A DNA stretch of 64,000 nt, taken from Pseudomonas sp. EpS/L25. GTDB taxonomy: Bacteria > Pseudomonadota > Gammaproteobacteria > Pseudomonadales > Pseudomonadaceae. Position numbers and translations under genes: made by a program. Positions 47,468 through 55,268 of this stretch are shown piece by piece; the first letter of the stretch is position 1, and each line of letters opens with the position of its first letter. The DNA lies in the NCBI RefSeq assembly GCF_001512295.1, contig NZ_LNUP01000002.1, forward strand, positions 808,263 to 872,262, given 5' to 3'. The notes below the pieces were generated by a model. It did no database searches, was not told the origin of the DNA, and saw nothing but the letters and a program-made list of their open reading frames with translations.

Positions 47468-47797
47468 CTAGCAGTAGCGATCCACATAGGCCGGCCGTTG
47501 CTGCCGACCGGCCAGGCGCCAGTGCTCCTGCAGGGCGGCGTGGACGCTCCTGATGAAATTGTCGTCCGCCGCGGCCGACTTGCCGACGTAGCCGCCGCCC
47601 TTGTTGTAGGTCTTGAAGCGGATGCGCAGGCTGGGATGGCGCTCCTCGAACTGCTCGGGCGTCTCGCCGCCGGGCAGGCGGTCGACGTGCACCGCGCCGC
47701 TCTCGCAGACCCAGAGGATGTGGGTGTGGTTCTTGTCCTTGAGCCGGCCGAACAGTTGCTTGAGATCGTCCAGGCTGGGGTTGTCGTTCAGGTTCAT
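47468..47797 (-). CDS. Conserved hypothetical protein cotranscribed with aceA
   Basis: 109 residues from an ATG with GGAGG 8 bases upstream. Contains THILWVCESGAVHVDRLPGG, RHPSLRIRFKTYNKGGGYVG and an aromatic C-terminus (YVDRYC). Not a family I can name; it appears downstream of isocitrate lyase genes in pseudomonads as remembered. 26 bp after aceA, so in the same transcript. Confidence 0.7.
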   Translation of the reverse strand: MNLNDNPSLDDLKQLFGRLKDKNHTHILWVCESGAVHVDRLPGGETPEQFEERHPSLRIRFKTYNKGGGYVGKSAAADDNFIRSVHAALQEHWRLAGRQQRPAYVDRYC

Positions 47798-47823
47798 GAG
47801 CGTGTCCTCCGCAGTGGCCGTGA

Positions 47824-49419
47824 TCAATGGAACTGGTTCATGGTGTTGTCCTTGCCCGCCGCCTTGAGCGCGGCCTCCCCGGCAAAGTACTCCTTGTGGT
47901 CGTCGCCCATGTCCGAGCCGGCCATGTTCTGGTGCTTGACGCAGGCGATGCCCTGGCGGATCTCCTGGCGCTGCACGCCTTTGACGTAGGCCAGCATGCC
48001 TTCCTCGGCGAAGTAGCCCTTGGCCAGGTTGTCGGTGGACAGGGCCGCGGTGTGGTAGGTGGGCAGGGTGATCAGGTGGTGGAAGATGCCCGCTTCCCGC
48101 GCTGCATCGCGCTGGAAGCTCTGGATCCGCGCATCGGCCAGACGCCCCAGTTCGGTGTCGTCGTAGTCCACGCTCATCAGCTTGGCGCGGTCGTAGGCGG
48201 ACACGTCCTTGCCTTCGGCCTGCAGGGCGTCGAACACCTGCTGACGGAAACTCAGGGTCCAGTTGAAGGAGGGGCTGTTGTTGTAGACCAGCTTGGCGTT
48301 GGGCACGACTTCGCGGATGCGGTCGACCATGGCCTTGATCTGGCCGACGTGGGGCTTCTCGGTCTCGATCCACAGCAGGTCGGCGCCGTTCTGCAGCGAA
48401 GTGATGCAGTCCAGCACCACCCGGTCCACGCCGCTGCCGGCGCGGAACTGGAACAGGCCGCTGGGCAGGCGCTTGGGCCGCAGCAGCTTGCCGTCGCGGC
48501 TGATCAGCACCTCGCCGTTGCCCAGCTGGCTGGCGTCCACCTCGTCGCAGTCGAGGAAGCCGTTGTACTGGTCGCCCAGGTCGCCCGGCTGCTTGCTCAC
48601 GGCGATCTGCTTGGTCAGGCCGGCGCCCAGGGAGTCGGTGCGGGCGACGATGACGCCCTCGTCCACGCCCAGTTCGAGGAAGGCGTAGCGCACCGCGTTG
48701 ATCTTGGCCAGGAAGTCCTCGTGGGGCACCGTGACCTTGCCGTCCTGGTGGCCGCACTGCTTCTCGTCGGAGACCTGATTTTCCAGCTGGATGCAGCAGG
48801 CCCCGGCTTCGATCATCTTCTTGGCCAGCAGGTAGGTGGCCTCGGCGTTGCCGAAACCGGCGTCGATGTCGGCGATGATCGGCACCACGTGGGTCTCGTA
48901 GCCATCGATCTTCGCCTGGAGGGCGGCGGCCTTGGCGTTCTCGTCGGCGGCGCGGGCGGCGTCCAGCTCGCGGAACAGCATGCCCAGTTCCCGGGCATCG
49001 GCCTGGCGCAGGAAGGTGTAGAGCTCTTCGATCAGCGCCGGCACGCTGGTCTTCTCGTGCATGGACTGATCGGGCAGCGGGCCGAATTCCGAGCGCAGCG
49101 CGGCGATCATCCAGCCCGACAGATAGAGGTAACGACCTTTCGTGCTGCCCAGGTGCTTCTTGATGGCGATCAGCTTCTGCTGCCCGATGAAGCCGTGCCA
49201 GCAGCCCAGCGACTGGGTGTAGGCGCTGCTGTCGGCGTCGTAGGCGGCCATGTCCCGGCGCATGATGGCCGCGCAGTGGCGGGCGATGTCGAGACCGGTC
49301 TTGAAGCGATTCTGCAGACGCATCCGCGCGGCGTATTCCGGGTTGATGGCGCTCCAGTGATTGCCGGCGGTGGTCTTGAGGGCGGCGATGGCCTGAACGT
49401 CGTTCTCGTAAGCGGACAT
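47824..49419 (-). CDS. aceA: Isocitrate lyase
   Basis: 531 residues, the long Pseudomonas/Acinetobacter-type isocitrate lyase (E. coli enzyme: 434). Splits isocitrate to glyoxylate and succinate in the glyoxylate shunt. Catalytic motif EKQCGHQDGK (near residue 215-224), metal-binding region IADIDAGFGNAEATYLLAKK, and LVYNNSPSFNWTLSF. GAGAAGGA site upstream. It has a long leader with two large dyads. Confidence 0.96.
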   Translation of the reverse strand: MSAYENDVQAIAALKTTAGNHWSAINPEYAARMRLQNRFKTGLDIARHCAAIMRRDMAAYDADSSAYTQSLGCWHGFIGQQKLIAIKKHLGSTKGRYLYLSGWMIAALRSEFGPLPDQSMHEKTSVPALIEELYTFLRQADARELGMLFRELDAARAADENAKAAALQAKIDGYETHVVPIIADIDAGFGNAEATYLLAKKMIEAGACCIQLENQVSDEKQCGHQDGKVTVPHEDFLAKINAVRYAFLELGVDEGVIVARTDSLGAGLTKQIAVSKQPGDLGDQYNGFLDCDEVDASQLGNGEVLISRDGKLLRPKRLPSGLFQFRAGSGVDRVVLDCITSLQNGADLLWIETEKPHVGQIKAMVDRIREVVPNAKLVYNNSPSFNWTLSFRQQVFDALQAEGKDVSAYDRAKLMSVDYDDTELGRLADARIQSFQRDAAREAGIFHHLITLPTYHTAALSTDNLAKGYFAEEGMLAYVKGVQRQEIRQGIACVKHQNMAGSDMGDDHKEYFAGEAALKAAGKDNTMNQFH

Positions 49420-49795
49420 GAGTCGATCCTTCTCGATGAGGTTGGCTTGGGTACCAGTCTTTTCCCAACGTCCGGCAGCGGGATGGCGGTTGCCACCCGG
49501 ATGCCGGTCGCGAAGGCGAAAGGTCAGCCAGCTGTCGAGTCATGTCGCCGTGCGTTCCTGCATGGATCCGGACGTCACCTCTGGCGACGCTGCCTCGAGC
49601 AGCGCGGCATTTCAGTCGTCTTCTCTTGTAGTGCCTCTTGAGCATCACTACGCAAGACGGCCCGAGGGTCACCCGGAGCCCAGGCGCGACCCGCATGGAT
49701 AGGGGGTTCGCGTCCGGTGCAGCTAGAGATTTGCAGGAGATTGAGGCGTCGTCAACCGAGTTTTGTAGTGCTTTCGTATAGTCACTACAAAAGTC
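49420..49795 (-). promoter_or_regulatory. aceA upstream region with two TTGTAGTG-N12-CACTAC dyads
   Basis: TTTTGTAGTG (49762-49771) and CACTACAAAA (49784-49793) form a perfect 10-bp dyad with a 12-base spacer. A second dyad, TTGTAGTG-N12-CACTAC, occurs near 49625-49653 with the same spacing. The arms resemble sites of RpiR-type regulators HexR and RccR (TGTAGT...ACTACA), which control glyoxylate-shunt genes in Pseudomonas; assignment is inference. The 200 bp nearest aceA show nothing else recognisable. Confidence 0.65.
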
Positions 49796-50065
49796 GTAGA
49801 CCGCTCCAAGAGCGGGTTTTGGGCGTCTATTGCTGACTCTTCGGTCGCGACACTGGGCAAAGGAGGGCCGCAAGCCACGGCGTTGGCCGTGACCCTGCGG
49901 TCAGAGGAGGGGTATTTCCCTCACCGCCGGTGCCGCGTGCCGGTCGCTATCGCCAGGCGCGCGAGGTAGGAGACTGGCCGGTCGGTGCCGACGAACGGTG
50001 GTGACCGCGGATGCTGCCGGTGAGGGGATTCACGTGGAAAAGGATGTTCGGTACACCACCGAGGA
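49796..50065. other. Intergenic stretch between aceA region and GFA gene
   Basis: About 270 bp without a supportable gene. Contains one short hairpin, CCGCTCcaaGAGCGG followed by GTTTT, at 49802-49820, which could end plus-strand transcription. Nothing else recognised. Confidence 0.4.
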
Positions 50066-50494
50066 CTAGGCGTCGTCGGGCTGCCCATGCTCGGCGAACA
50101 GTTCCGCGCCGGTCAACTGGCGAGTCTGGTTGGCGAAGCAGTACCAGGCCGGCTTCTCTTCGATGAACACCTCGCTGGCCAGGCTCCAGTCTTCGCCTTC
50201 GAGCAGGCCCACCGGAATGGCGTAGTGCGGCTCGGCCTTGAGGCGGTAGAACAGATGGGTCCCGCAGTGGATGCAGAAGCCGCGCTCCGCCCAATCGGAC
50301 GAGGCGTGGATACCCAGGGCATCGCCACCGCCGATCACCGGCGGCTGGGCGCATTCCACCGCGAGTAGCGGACCGCCGCCCCAGCGGCGACAGGTCTGGC
50401 AATGGCAGGCGGATACGTCGCTGTTGTCGAGGCGACAATCGAGCTGGACAGCGCCGCACAGGCACTGGCCGTGACGTTCGAGGAGAAGGGACAA
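50066..50494 (-). CDS. GFA family (glutathione-dependent formaldehyde-activating-like) zinc protein
   Basis: 142 residues from a TTG at 50494, chosen because GAGG lies 8 bases upstream and no in-frame ATG exists near the domain start. Zinc-binding Cys pairs: CLCGAV, SACHCQTCRRWGG and FCIHCGTHLFYRL, the typical GFA/CENP-V pattern. Most members are not formaldehyde enzymes; role unknown. Confidence 0.8.
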   Translation of the reverse strand: MSLLLERHGQCLCGAVQLDCRLDNSDVSACHCQTCRRWGGGPLLAVECAQPPVIGGGDALGIHASSDWAERGFCIHCGTHLFYRLKAEPHYAIPVGLLEGEDWSLASEVFIEEKPAWYCFANQTRQLTGAELFAEHGQPDDA

Positions 50495-50555
50495 GGCGCT
50501 ATCCTCACGAGGGCAGGGGAGTCTGCAGGATAGCCGGGAATGCGGAGGGAGGAAC

Positions 50556-50582
50556 GACGCTCCCGCACGGTGCGGGAGCGTC
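50556..50582. terminator. Hairpin after ppiC
   Basis: Perfect 12-bp stem GACGCTCCCGCA / TGCGGGAGCGTC with a 3-base loop, 7 bases past the ppiC stop; lacks a T-run. Confidence 0.75.
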
Positions 50583-50589
50583 TGCGGGA

Positions 50590-50871
50590 TCAATCCTCGC
50601 GGCTGGTGACTTCCACCAGGTGGTAACCGAACTGGGTCTTCACCGGACCCTGGACCTGGTGCAGCGGCGCGCTGAACACCACGGTATCGAATTCCTTGAC
50701 CATCTGGCCCGGGCGGAAGGTGCCCAGGTCGCCGCCTTGGCGGCTGGAGGGGCAGCTGGAATTGTCCTTGGCCACCTGGGCGAAGTCGGCGCCCCCTTCG
50801 ATGGCGGCTTTGAGTTCGTTGCACTTGGCTTCGCTGGAAACCAGGATGTGGCGGGCAGAGGCTTTGGCCAT
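50590..50871 (-). CDS. ppiC: Parvulin-type peptidyl-prolyl isomerase PpiC
   Basis: 93 residues, the single-domain cytosolic parvulin. ASARHILVSSEAKCNELKAA, DFAQVAKDNSSCPSSRQGGD, LGTFRPGQMVKEFDTVVFSA and VKTQFGYHLVEV cover the whole fold with both catalytic histidines. AGGAG site. Ends near a stable hairpin. Confidence 0.96.
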   Translation of the reverse strand: MAKASARHILVSSEAKCNELKAAIEGGADFAQVAKDNSSCPSSRQGGDLGTFRPGQMVKEFDTVVFSAPLHQVQGPVKTQFGYHLVEVTSRED

Positions 50872-50958
50872 GGGATGACTCCTGTTGAATTGACCGGCGA
50901 GCCTACCCCAATCCCCCAGGCAAGCAAACTGCCGTCCGTTCCTCGGTTGGCGAGCCGT

Positions 50959-51156
50959 CTAGTGTGGTGTTTCAGAAGTTCGCGCAAGAATTGGCGAGTG
51001 ATTTTTTGTCGGTTCGGCGCTCCGACTGGGCTAGGCGCCGCGACGAGTCATGGCAGGGCTATGGCGAGGAGTGGCAACGACGTCCAGGGCGGTCCGCCGC
51101 TGCGGACAAAAAGCGCCGCCAAAATTGTGTAGGTAACTTCTGAAACACCACACTAG
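50959..51156. mobile_element. MITE-like element, copy 2 (CTAG ends)
   Basis: 198 bp with ends CTAGTGTGGTGTTTCAG and CTGAAACACCACACTAG, inverted relative to copy 1 at 36131-36312. The right CTAG is shared with the left end of repeat A5. Confidence 0.87.
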
Positions 51157-51315
51157 GTTCTGTACGAAAAGTCGCCGAGCGAAGGTTAGGCGAGGCGAAA
51201 AAGGCTGAGGAAGCGGATCGGACCCGCGCTCGGGTTTACAAGTGGTAAATGAGCATTCCGAAGCCTTTTTCAACGAAGCATCACCGAGCGCAGGCATTTT
51301 TCGTACAGACCCTAG
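51154..51315 (-). repeat. Dispersed hairpin repeat, family A, copy A5
   Basis: 162 bp bounded by TAGGTTCTGTACGAAAA and TTTTCGTACAGACCCTAG. Same outer and inner arms as A3, but carries the extra GATCGGACCCGCGCTCGG insert next to the core that is seen in A1 and A7. Confidence 0.9.
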
Positions 51316-51375
51316 CTTGCGCCTCGGGATCAGGCCGGGTACATAGCGCTTCCCTGTTCCCGAATCGGCTCGTGC

Positions 51376-52224
51376 ATGCCTCGTCTCCTCGCTGTTTCCC
51401 TGCTGCTCACCACCGGCCTGCTGACCGAGGCCGCCCTGGCGGCCACGCCCGAAGAGGCGCGCCTGCTCGAGCTGATCAACGCCTATCGCGCCGCCCCCCA
51501 GGGCTGTACCGGCGCCCGCGCCGCCGCGCCGCTGGCCGCGGACAACCGCCTGGCAGCCGTCCGCCTGACGGGACGGGATCGGTTGCAGAACGACCTGCGC
51601 GCCGCGGGTTACCAGGCCGCGGCGGTGCAGGTGATCCTGCTGGCCGGCGCGCCCACGGCTCAGGTGGCCATGGCGGGTCTGCGCCAGCAGTACTGCCGGC
51701 CGCTGGCCAGTGGCGACTTCGCCCAGATCGGCGTGAGCCAGCAGGGGGCGCGTTGGCAACTGGTGCTGGCGCGGCCGGTGGTGAGCGCCGGCCTGGGCGA
51801 TTGGCAGACCGCTGGCAAGGCCGTGCTCGCCGAGGTCAATCGCGCGCGTGCCCAGGCGCGCACCTGCGGTACCCGGCGCTTCGCCGCCGCCACGCCGTTG
51901 CGCTGGAGTCCGGCCCTGGCCAATGCTGCCCTGGCCCACAGCCAGGACATGGCCAGCCGCGACTACTTCGCCCACACCGCACCGGGCGGCGGCAGCGTAG
52001 CCGAGCGGGTGGCCAGGCAGGGTTACGCCTGGACGGGTATCGGCGAGAACATCGCCGCGGGCGCGGGCTCGGTCAGCCAGGCCATGCAGGGCTGGCTGGC
52101 CAGCCCTGGCCACTGCGCCAACCTGATGAATCCGGAGTTCACCGAGATGGGCGCGGCCTACGCCCTGAATCCGCGCAGCACCCACAGTCTCTACTGGACC
52201 CAGGTGTTCGGCCGGCCGCGCTAG
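51376..52224 (+). CDS. Secreted CAP-superfamily protein, apparently with two CAP-like halves
   Basis: 282 residues; signal peptide ends near AALA (residue 22). The C-terminal half (about 155-282) is a bacterial CAP/YkwD domain: AVLAEVNRARAQARTCG, ALAHSQDMASRDYFAHTAPG, GENIAAGAGSVSQAMQGWLA, SPGHCANLMNPEFTEMG. The N-terminal half (about 27-145) begins with a similar ARLLELINAYRAAPQGC and RLAAVRLTGRDRLQNDLRA but has lost the His/Glu residues, so it looks like a degenerate CAP copy. No clear ribosome site. Function unknown. Confidence 0.82.
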   Translation: MPRLLAVSLLLTTGLLTEAALAATPEEARLLELINAYRAAPQGCTGARAAAPLAADNRLAAVRLTGRDRLQNDLRAAGYQAAAVQVILLAGAPTAQVAMAGLRQQYCRPLASGDFAQIGVSQQGARWQLVLARPVVSAGLGDWQTAGKAVLAEVNRARAQARTCGTRRFAAATPLRWSPALANAALAHSQDMASRDYFAHTAPGGGSVAERVARQGYAWTGIGENIAAGAGSVSQAMQGWLASPGHCANLMNPEFTEMGAAYALNPRSTHSLYWTQVFGRPR

Positions 52225-52604
52225 GTCGGGTACTCGGCGATCTCGATCAGGTTGAGATCGGGATCGCGCACATAGACCGAGCGGATCGGCCCGGTGGCAC
52301 CGGTACGCTCCACCGGCCCCTCTACGATCGGCCAGCCTTCACGCTGGAGATGGGCGATCACCGCCTCCAGCGGCTGGCAGGCGATGAAGCAGAGGTCGAG
52401 GGCGCCCGGCACCGGCAGGTGCGCCTTGGGTTCGAATTCCCGGCCACGCTCGTGCAGATTGATCTTCTGGTTGCCATAGCGCAGCGCCTTGCGCCCGGCG
52501 CCGAAGGTTTCCTGGCGCATGCCCAGCACCCGGGTATAGAAGTCCTCGCAGGCGGCGAGGTCCACGGTGGTCAGGACCAGGTGATCCAGATGGTCGATCA
52601 GCAT
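52221..52604 (-). CDS. VOC family protein (glyoxalase/bleomycin-resistance fold)
   Basis: 127 residues. Paired beta-alpha-beta-beta-beta modules: LDHLVLTTVDLAACEDFYTR, VLGMRQETFGAGRKALRYGN, then LDLCFIACQPLEAVIAHLQR and YVRDPDLNLIEIAEY. Metal ligands likely His5-His8 region and the C-terminal Glu. Substrate unknown. Overlaps the CAP gene stop by 4 bases on the opposite strand. Confidence 0.85.
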   Translation of the reverse strand: MLIDHLDHLVLTTVDLAACEDFYTRVLGMRQETFGAGRKALRYGNQKINLHERGREFEPKAHLPVPGALDLCFIACQPLEAVIAHLQREGWPIVEGPVERTGATGPIRSVYVRDPDLNLIEIAEYPT

Positions 52605-52662
52605 GAGGCGTTCCACGGCAGGACTGGAATTCCACTGTGCCAGCCCTGCGCGTCCTGGACCA

Positions 52663-52998
52663 TCACTTGCTGTGAGCCTTGATCCAGCGATTGAGCTGAT
52701 CGATCTCCTTCTGCTGGGCCTGGATGATGTTCTCGGCCAGCTTGCGCATCTCCGGGTCCTTGCCGTGCTGGAGCTGATAGCGCGCCATGTCGACCGCGCC
52801 CTCGTGATGGGCCAGCATGCCCTTGGCGAAGGCCAGGTCCGGGTCCTTGGCCTTGAGCCCTTCTTCCATGCCCTGGTGCATGGCGTCCATGCTCTTCTGC
52901 ATGTCCTGGTGAGCCTGGTGGTTGTCCTCGGCGGCATTGACGACGCCACTCGCGAGCAGGGTGAGGGCGAGCAGGGTGGTGGGCAGGACGATACGCAT
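52663..52998 (-). CDS. DUF305 family periplasmic protein (copper-linked)
   Basis: 111 residues; signal peptide ends near NAA (residue 23). DUF305 core AFAKGMLAHHEGAVDMARYQ, preceded by a Met/His-rich helix (HQAHQDMQKSMDAMHQGMEE) suited to copper binding. AGGAG site. It is read from a promoter with the exact layout of CueR-controlled copper genes, so a role in periplasmic copper handling is likely. A family of this kind (CopM) binds Cu in cyanobacteria. Confidence 0.87.
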   Translation of the reverse strand: MRIVLPTTLLALTLLASGVVNAAEDNHQAHQDMQKSMDAMHQGMEEGLKAKDPDLAFAKGMLAHHEGAVDMARYQLQHGKDPEMRKLAENIIQAQQKEIDQLNRWIKAHSK

Positions 52999-53031
52999 GG
53001 GAGAAGCTCCTGGAAGAAGGGGACGATGCCG

Positions 53032-53062
53032 AGGCTAGAGCTTGCCCCCAGGGCAAGGTCAA
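53032..53062 (-). promoter_or_regulatory. CueR-type (MerR family) copper promoter for the DUF305 gene
   Basis: Minus strand TTGACC (53057-53062), a 19-bp spacer and TAGCCT (53032-53037). The long spacer contains the dyad CTTGCCC-cca-GGGCAAG (53041-53057). Spacer length, boxes and dyad match E. coli copA and other CueR promoters. Confidence 0.85.
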
Positions 53063-53404
53063 CCGCTGCGCCTCGCCCGCTCGGCGCCCGGTGCCGCAGA
53101 AAGGTTTCGCGATGTTTTGTCGCAGCGGACGAGGCGCCGCGTCGCGCGAAAAAGTCCAGCTGAACAAGGAGTTGGCGTCAAGACCCGGGCAAACGTCGGA
53201 CCGTTGGGAACCCGTGGCGGTTGTGGTTGCCCGAAGCAACGGCGTAGAATTTTTACTACATTCAATACCAATCCTCCCTACGACAACCCTCTCGCTCGCG
53301 ACCCCCTCGTCGCAGGCGGGCAGCGGTCTTGCTCGTGGGTTTTCGTCGTCGGGCCCCAGTCGAGGCCGCGATCCACCCACCCGCTCTGGAGTAGAAGATC
53401 TTTG
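53063..53404 (+). other. Long intergenic stretch before sotB
   Basis: About 340 bp. The only recognised element is GTAGAATTTTTACTAC near 53247-53262, a short dyad with arms like those of the aceA sites. No small gene with a ribosome site could be supported. Confidence 0.4.
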
Positions 53405-54595
53405 ATGGATGCTAACGCCGAAGCCCGGAAATCCACTTGGTCCGGTGTCATCGCCCTGGCCCTGGCCGCCTTCATCTTCAACACCACGGAATTCGTCCCG
53501 GTGGCGCTGCTCAGCGACATCGGCCGCAGCTTCGACATGCGCGCCTCCCAGGTCGGTCTGATGCTGACCATCTATGCCTGGGTGGTCGCCCTCATGTCCC
53601 TGCCGATGATGCTCGCTACGCGATCCATCGAGCGGCGGCGCCTGCTGGTGTTCGTCTTCGTGGTCTTCGTCGCCTGCCATGCGCTGTCGGGCGTGGCCTG
53701 GAGTTTCGAGGCCCTGGTGGCCAGCCGGATCGGCATCGCCTTCGCCCATGCGGTGTTCTGGTCGATCACCGCCTCGCTCGCCGTGCGCATCGCCCCGCCG
53801 GGCAAGCAGACCCAGGCCCTCGGCCTGCTGGCCACCGGCACCTGCCTGGCCATGGTGCTCGGCATTCCTCTCGGGCGAGTGCTGGGCGAGCTGCTCGGCT
53901 GGCGCTACACCTTCCTCGCCATCGCCGCCGTGGCGGTGGGTACGGTGATCTGGCTGGCGCGCAACCTGCCGTTGCTGCCCAGCGAGAACTCCGGTTCCCT
54001 GGCCAGCCTGCCGGTGCTGTTCAAGCGCCCGGCGCTGCTCTGCGTGTACCTGCTCACGGTGCTGGTGGTGACCGCCCATTTCACCGGTTACAGCTACATC
54101 GAGCCCTTCGCGGTGGAAGTGGCCGGCATGAGCGGCATGATGATCACCGCCTTGCTGCTGCTGTTCGGCGGCTCCGGGGTGATCGGTTCGCTGCTGTTCA
54201 GCCGCTACAGCCTGAGATTCCCCAATGGCTTCCTGGTGGTGGCCATCGCCGGCATCGCCCTGTCGTTGCTGCTGCTGTTGCCCTTCGCCCGGCAGGGGCT
54301 GATGCTCGAAGGCCTCAGTGTGGTCTGGGGCGTCGCCATCATGAGCTTCGGCCTGGCGCTGCAGGCCAAGGTGCTGGCCCTGGCCAAGGACGCTACCGAC
54401 GTGGCCATGGCGCTGTTCTCCGGCATCTACAACGTCGGCATCGGTGGCGGCGCGCTGCTGGGCAGCGTGGTGGGCACCCATGTCGGCATGCCCTACGTCG
54501 GCCTCGTGGGCGGTGCCTTGGCGGTGGCCGGCCTGGCCTTCGCGGTGTTCATGACCCGCCGCTACGCCGAGCAGCTTAACGCCAATCCGCTGTAG
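53405..54595 (+). CDS. sotB: MFS sugar efflux transporter SotB
   Basis: 396 residues, 12 helices, the same length as E. coli SotB (YdeA), which exports L-arabinose and IPTG. Shared blocks: [78 protein letters not shown] and [20 protein letters not shown]. In a genome with araFGH it may prevent toxic build-up of arabinose (inference). Weak ribosome site. Confidence 0.93.
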   Translation: MDANAEARKSTWSGVIALALAAFIFNTTEFVPVALLSDIGRSFDMRASQVGLMLTIYAWVVALMSLPMMLATRSIERRRLLVFVFVVFVACHALSGVAWSFEALVASRIGIAFAHAVFWSITASLAVRIAPPGKQTQALGLLATGTCLAMVLGIPLGRVLGELLGWRYTFLAIAAVAVGTVIWLARNLPLLPSENSGSLASLPVLFKRPALLCVYLLTVLVVTAHFTGYSYIEPFAVEVAGMSGMMITALLLLFGGSGVIGSLLFSRYSLRFPNGFLVVAIAGIALSLLLLLPFARQGLMLEGLSVVWGVAIMSFGLALQAKVLALAKDATDVAMALFSGIYNVGIGGGALLGSVVGTHVGMPYVGLVGGALAVAGLAFAVFMTRRYAEQLNANPL

Positions 54596-54758
54596 TGCCG
54601 CGGCGGCGTCGCGCCCGGTTCGAGGCGCCGCCGGCCGCGCGACCCGGAGGTCGCGAACTGTCTGCCGGGCCGCGCGCCCCAGTCATGGAGCGGCCTGGAG
54701 CGACGCGCTAAGCTGCCAGGCACCTGGCGCTCCGGCCAGGCTGCCGGATGCGCTCGCC

Positions 54759-55226
54759 ATGAATCGACTGCTGTTCAATCTCTTCGTCTGGACCAAGGTG
54801 CCCATCGCCAAGCTCGCCGGCCTGCGCCTGCGTCAGCTGGACGCTGCTGGCTGCCAGATCCAGGTCACCCTTGGCTGGCTGAACCAGAATCCGTTCAAGA
54901 GCATGTTCTGGGCGGTGGAAGGCATGGCGGCGGAATTTTCCACCGGCATCCTCGCCGACTGGCACATCCGTCGCTCTGGTAGTCGCTACTCCATGCTGGT
55001 GGTGGCCCTGAACGCCCGTTTCACCAAGAAGGCGGTGGGCACCATCGTCTTTCGCTGCGACCAGGGCGAGGCCATCGCCGCCGCCCTGGTGCTGGCCCGG
55101 GAGACCGGCGAGCCCCAGCAGGTCGAGCTGCGCAGTGTCGGCACCGACGAAAGGGGCGAGCAGGTGGCGGAATTCATCTTCACCTGGAGCTTCAAGGCGC
55201 GGGTGCCGCTGGCGAAGTCCCTGTAG
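54759..55226 (+). CDS. DUF4442 domain hotdog-fold protein
   Basis: 155 residues. KVPIAKLAGLRLRQLDAAGC, NQNPFKSMFWAVEGMAAEFS and FTKKAVGTIVFRCDQGEAIA followed by TWSFKAR fit the DUF4442 branch of hotdog thioesterase-like proteins. No confirmed substrate. The gene is followed by the 160-bp tandem array. Confidence 0.85.
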   Translation: MNRLLFNLFVWTKVPIAKLAGLRLRQLDAAGCQIQVTLGWLNQNPFKSMFWAVEGMAAEFSTGILADWHIRRSGSRYSMLVVALNARFTKKAVGTIVFRCDQGEAIAAALVLARETGEPQQVELRSVGTDERGEQVAEFIFTWSFKARVPLAKSL

Positions 55227-55268
55227 GAGCGGCAGGGGTTGACGCCTTGGTGGACCACCCTGCCGCCT

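Noticed and set aside
47827-49641. Long plus-strand frame opposite aceA (604 codons)
   Set aside because: Shadow of aceA on the other strand, no ribosome site or recognisable domain.
49947-50465. 172-codon minus-strand frame between aceA and the GFA gene
   Set aside because: Overlaps the GFA gene in another frame, Arg/Pro-rich, no ribosome site or domain.
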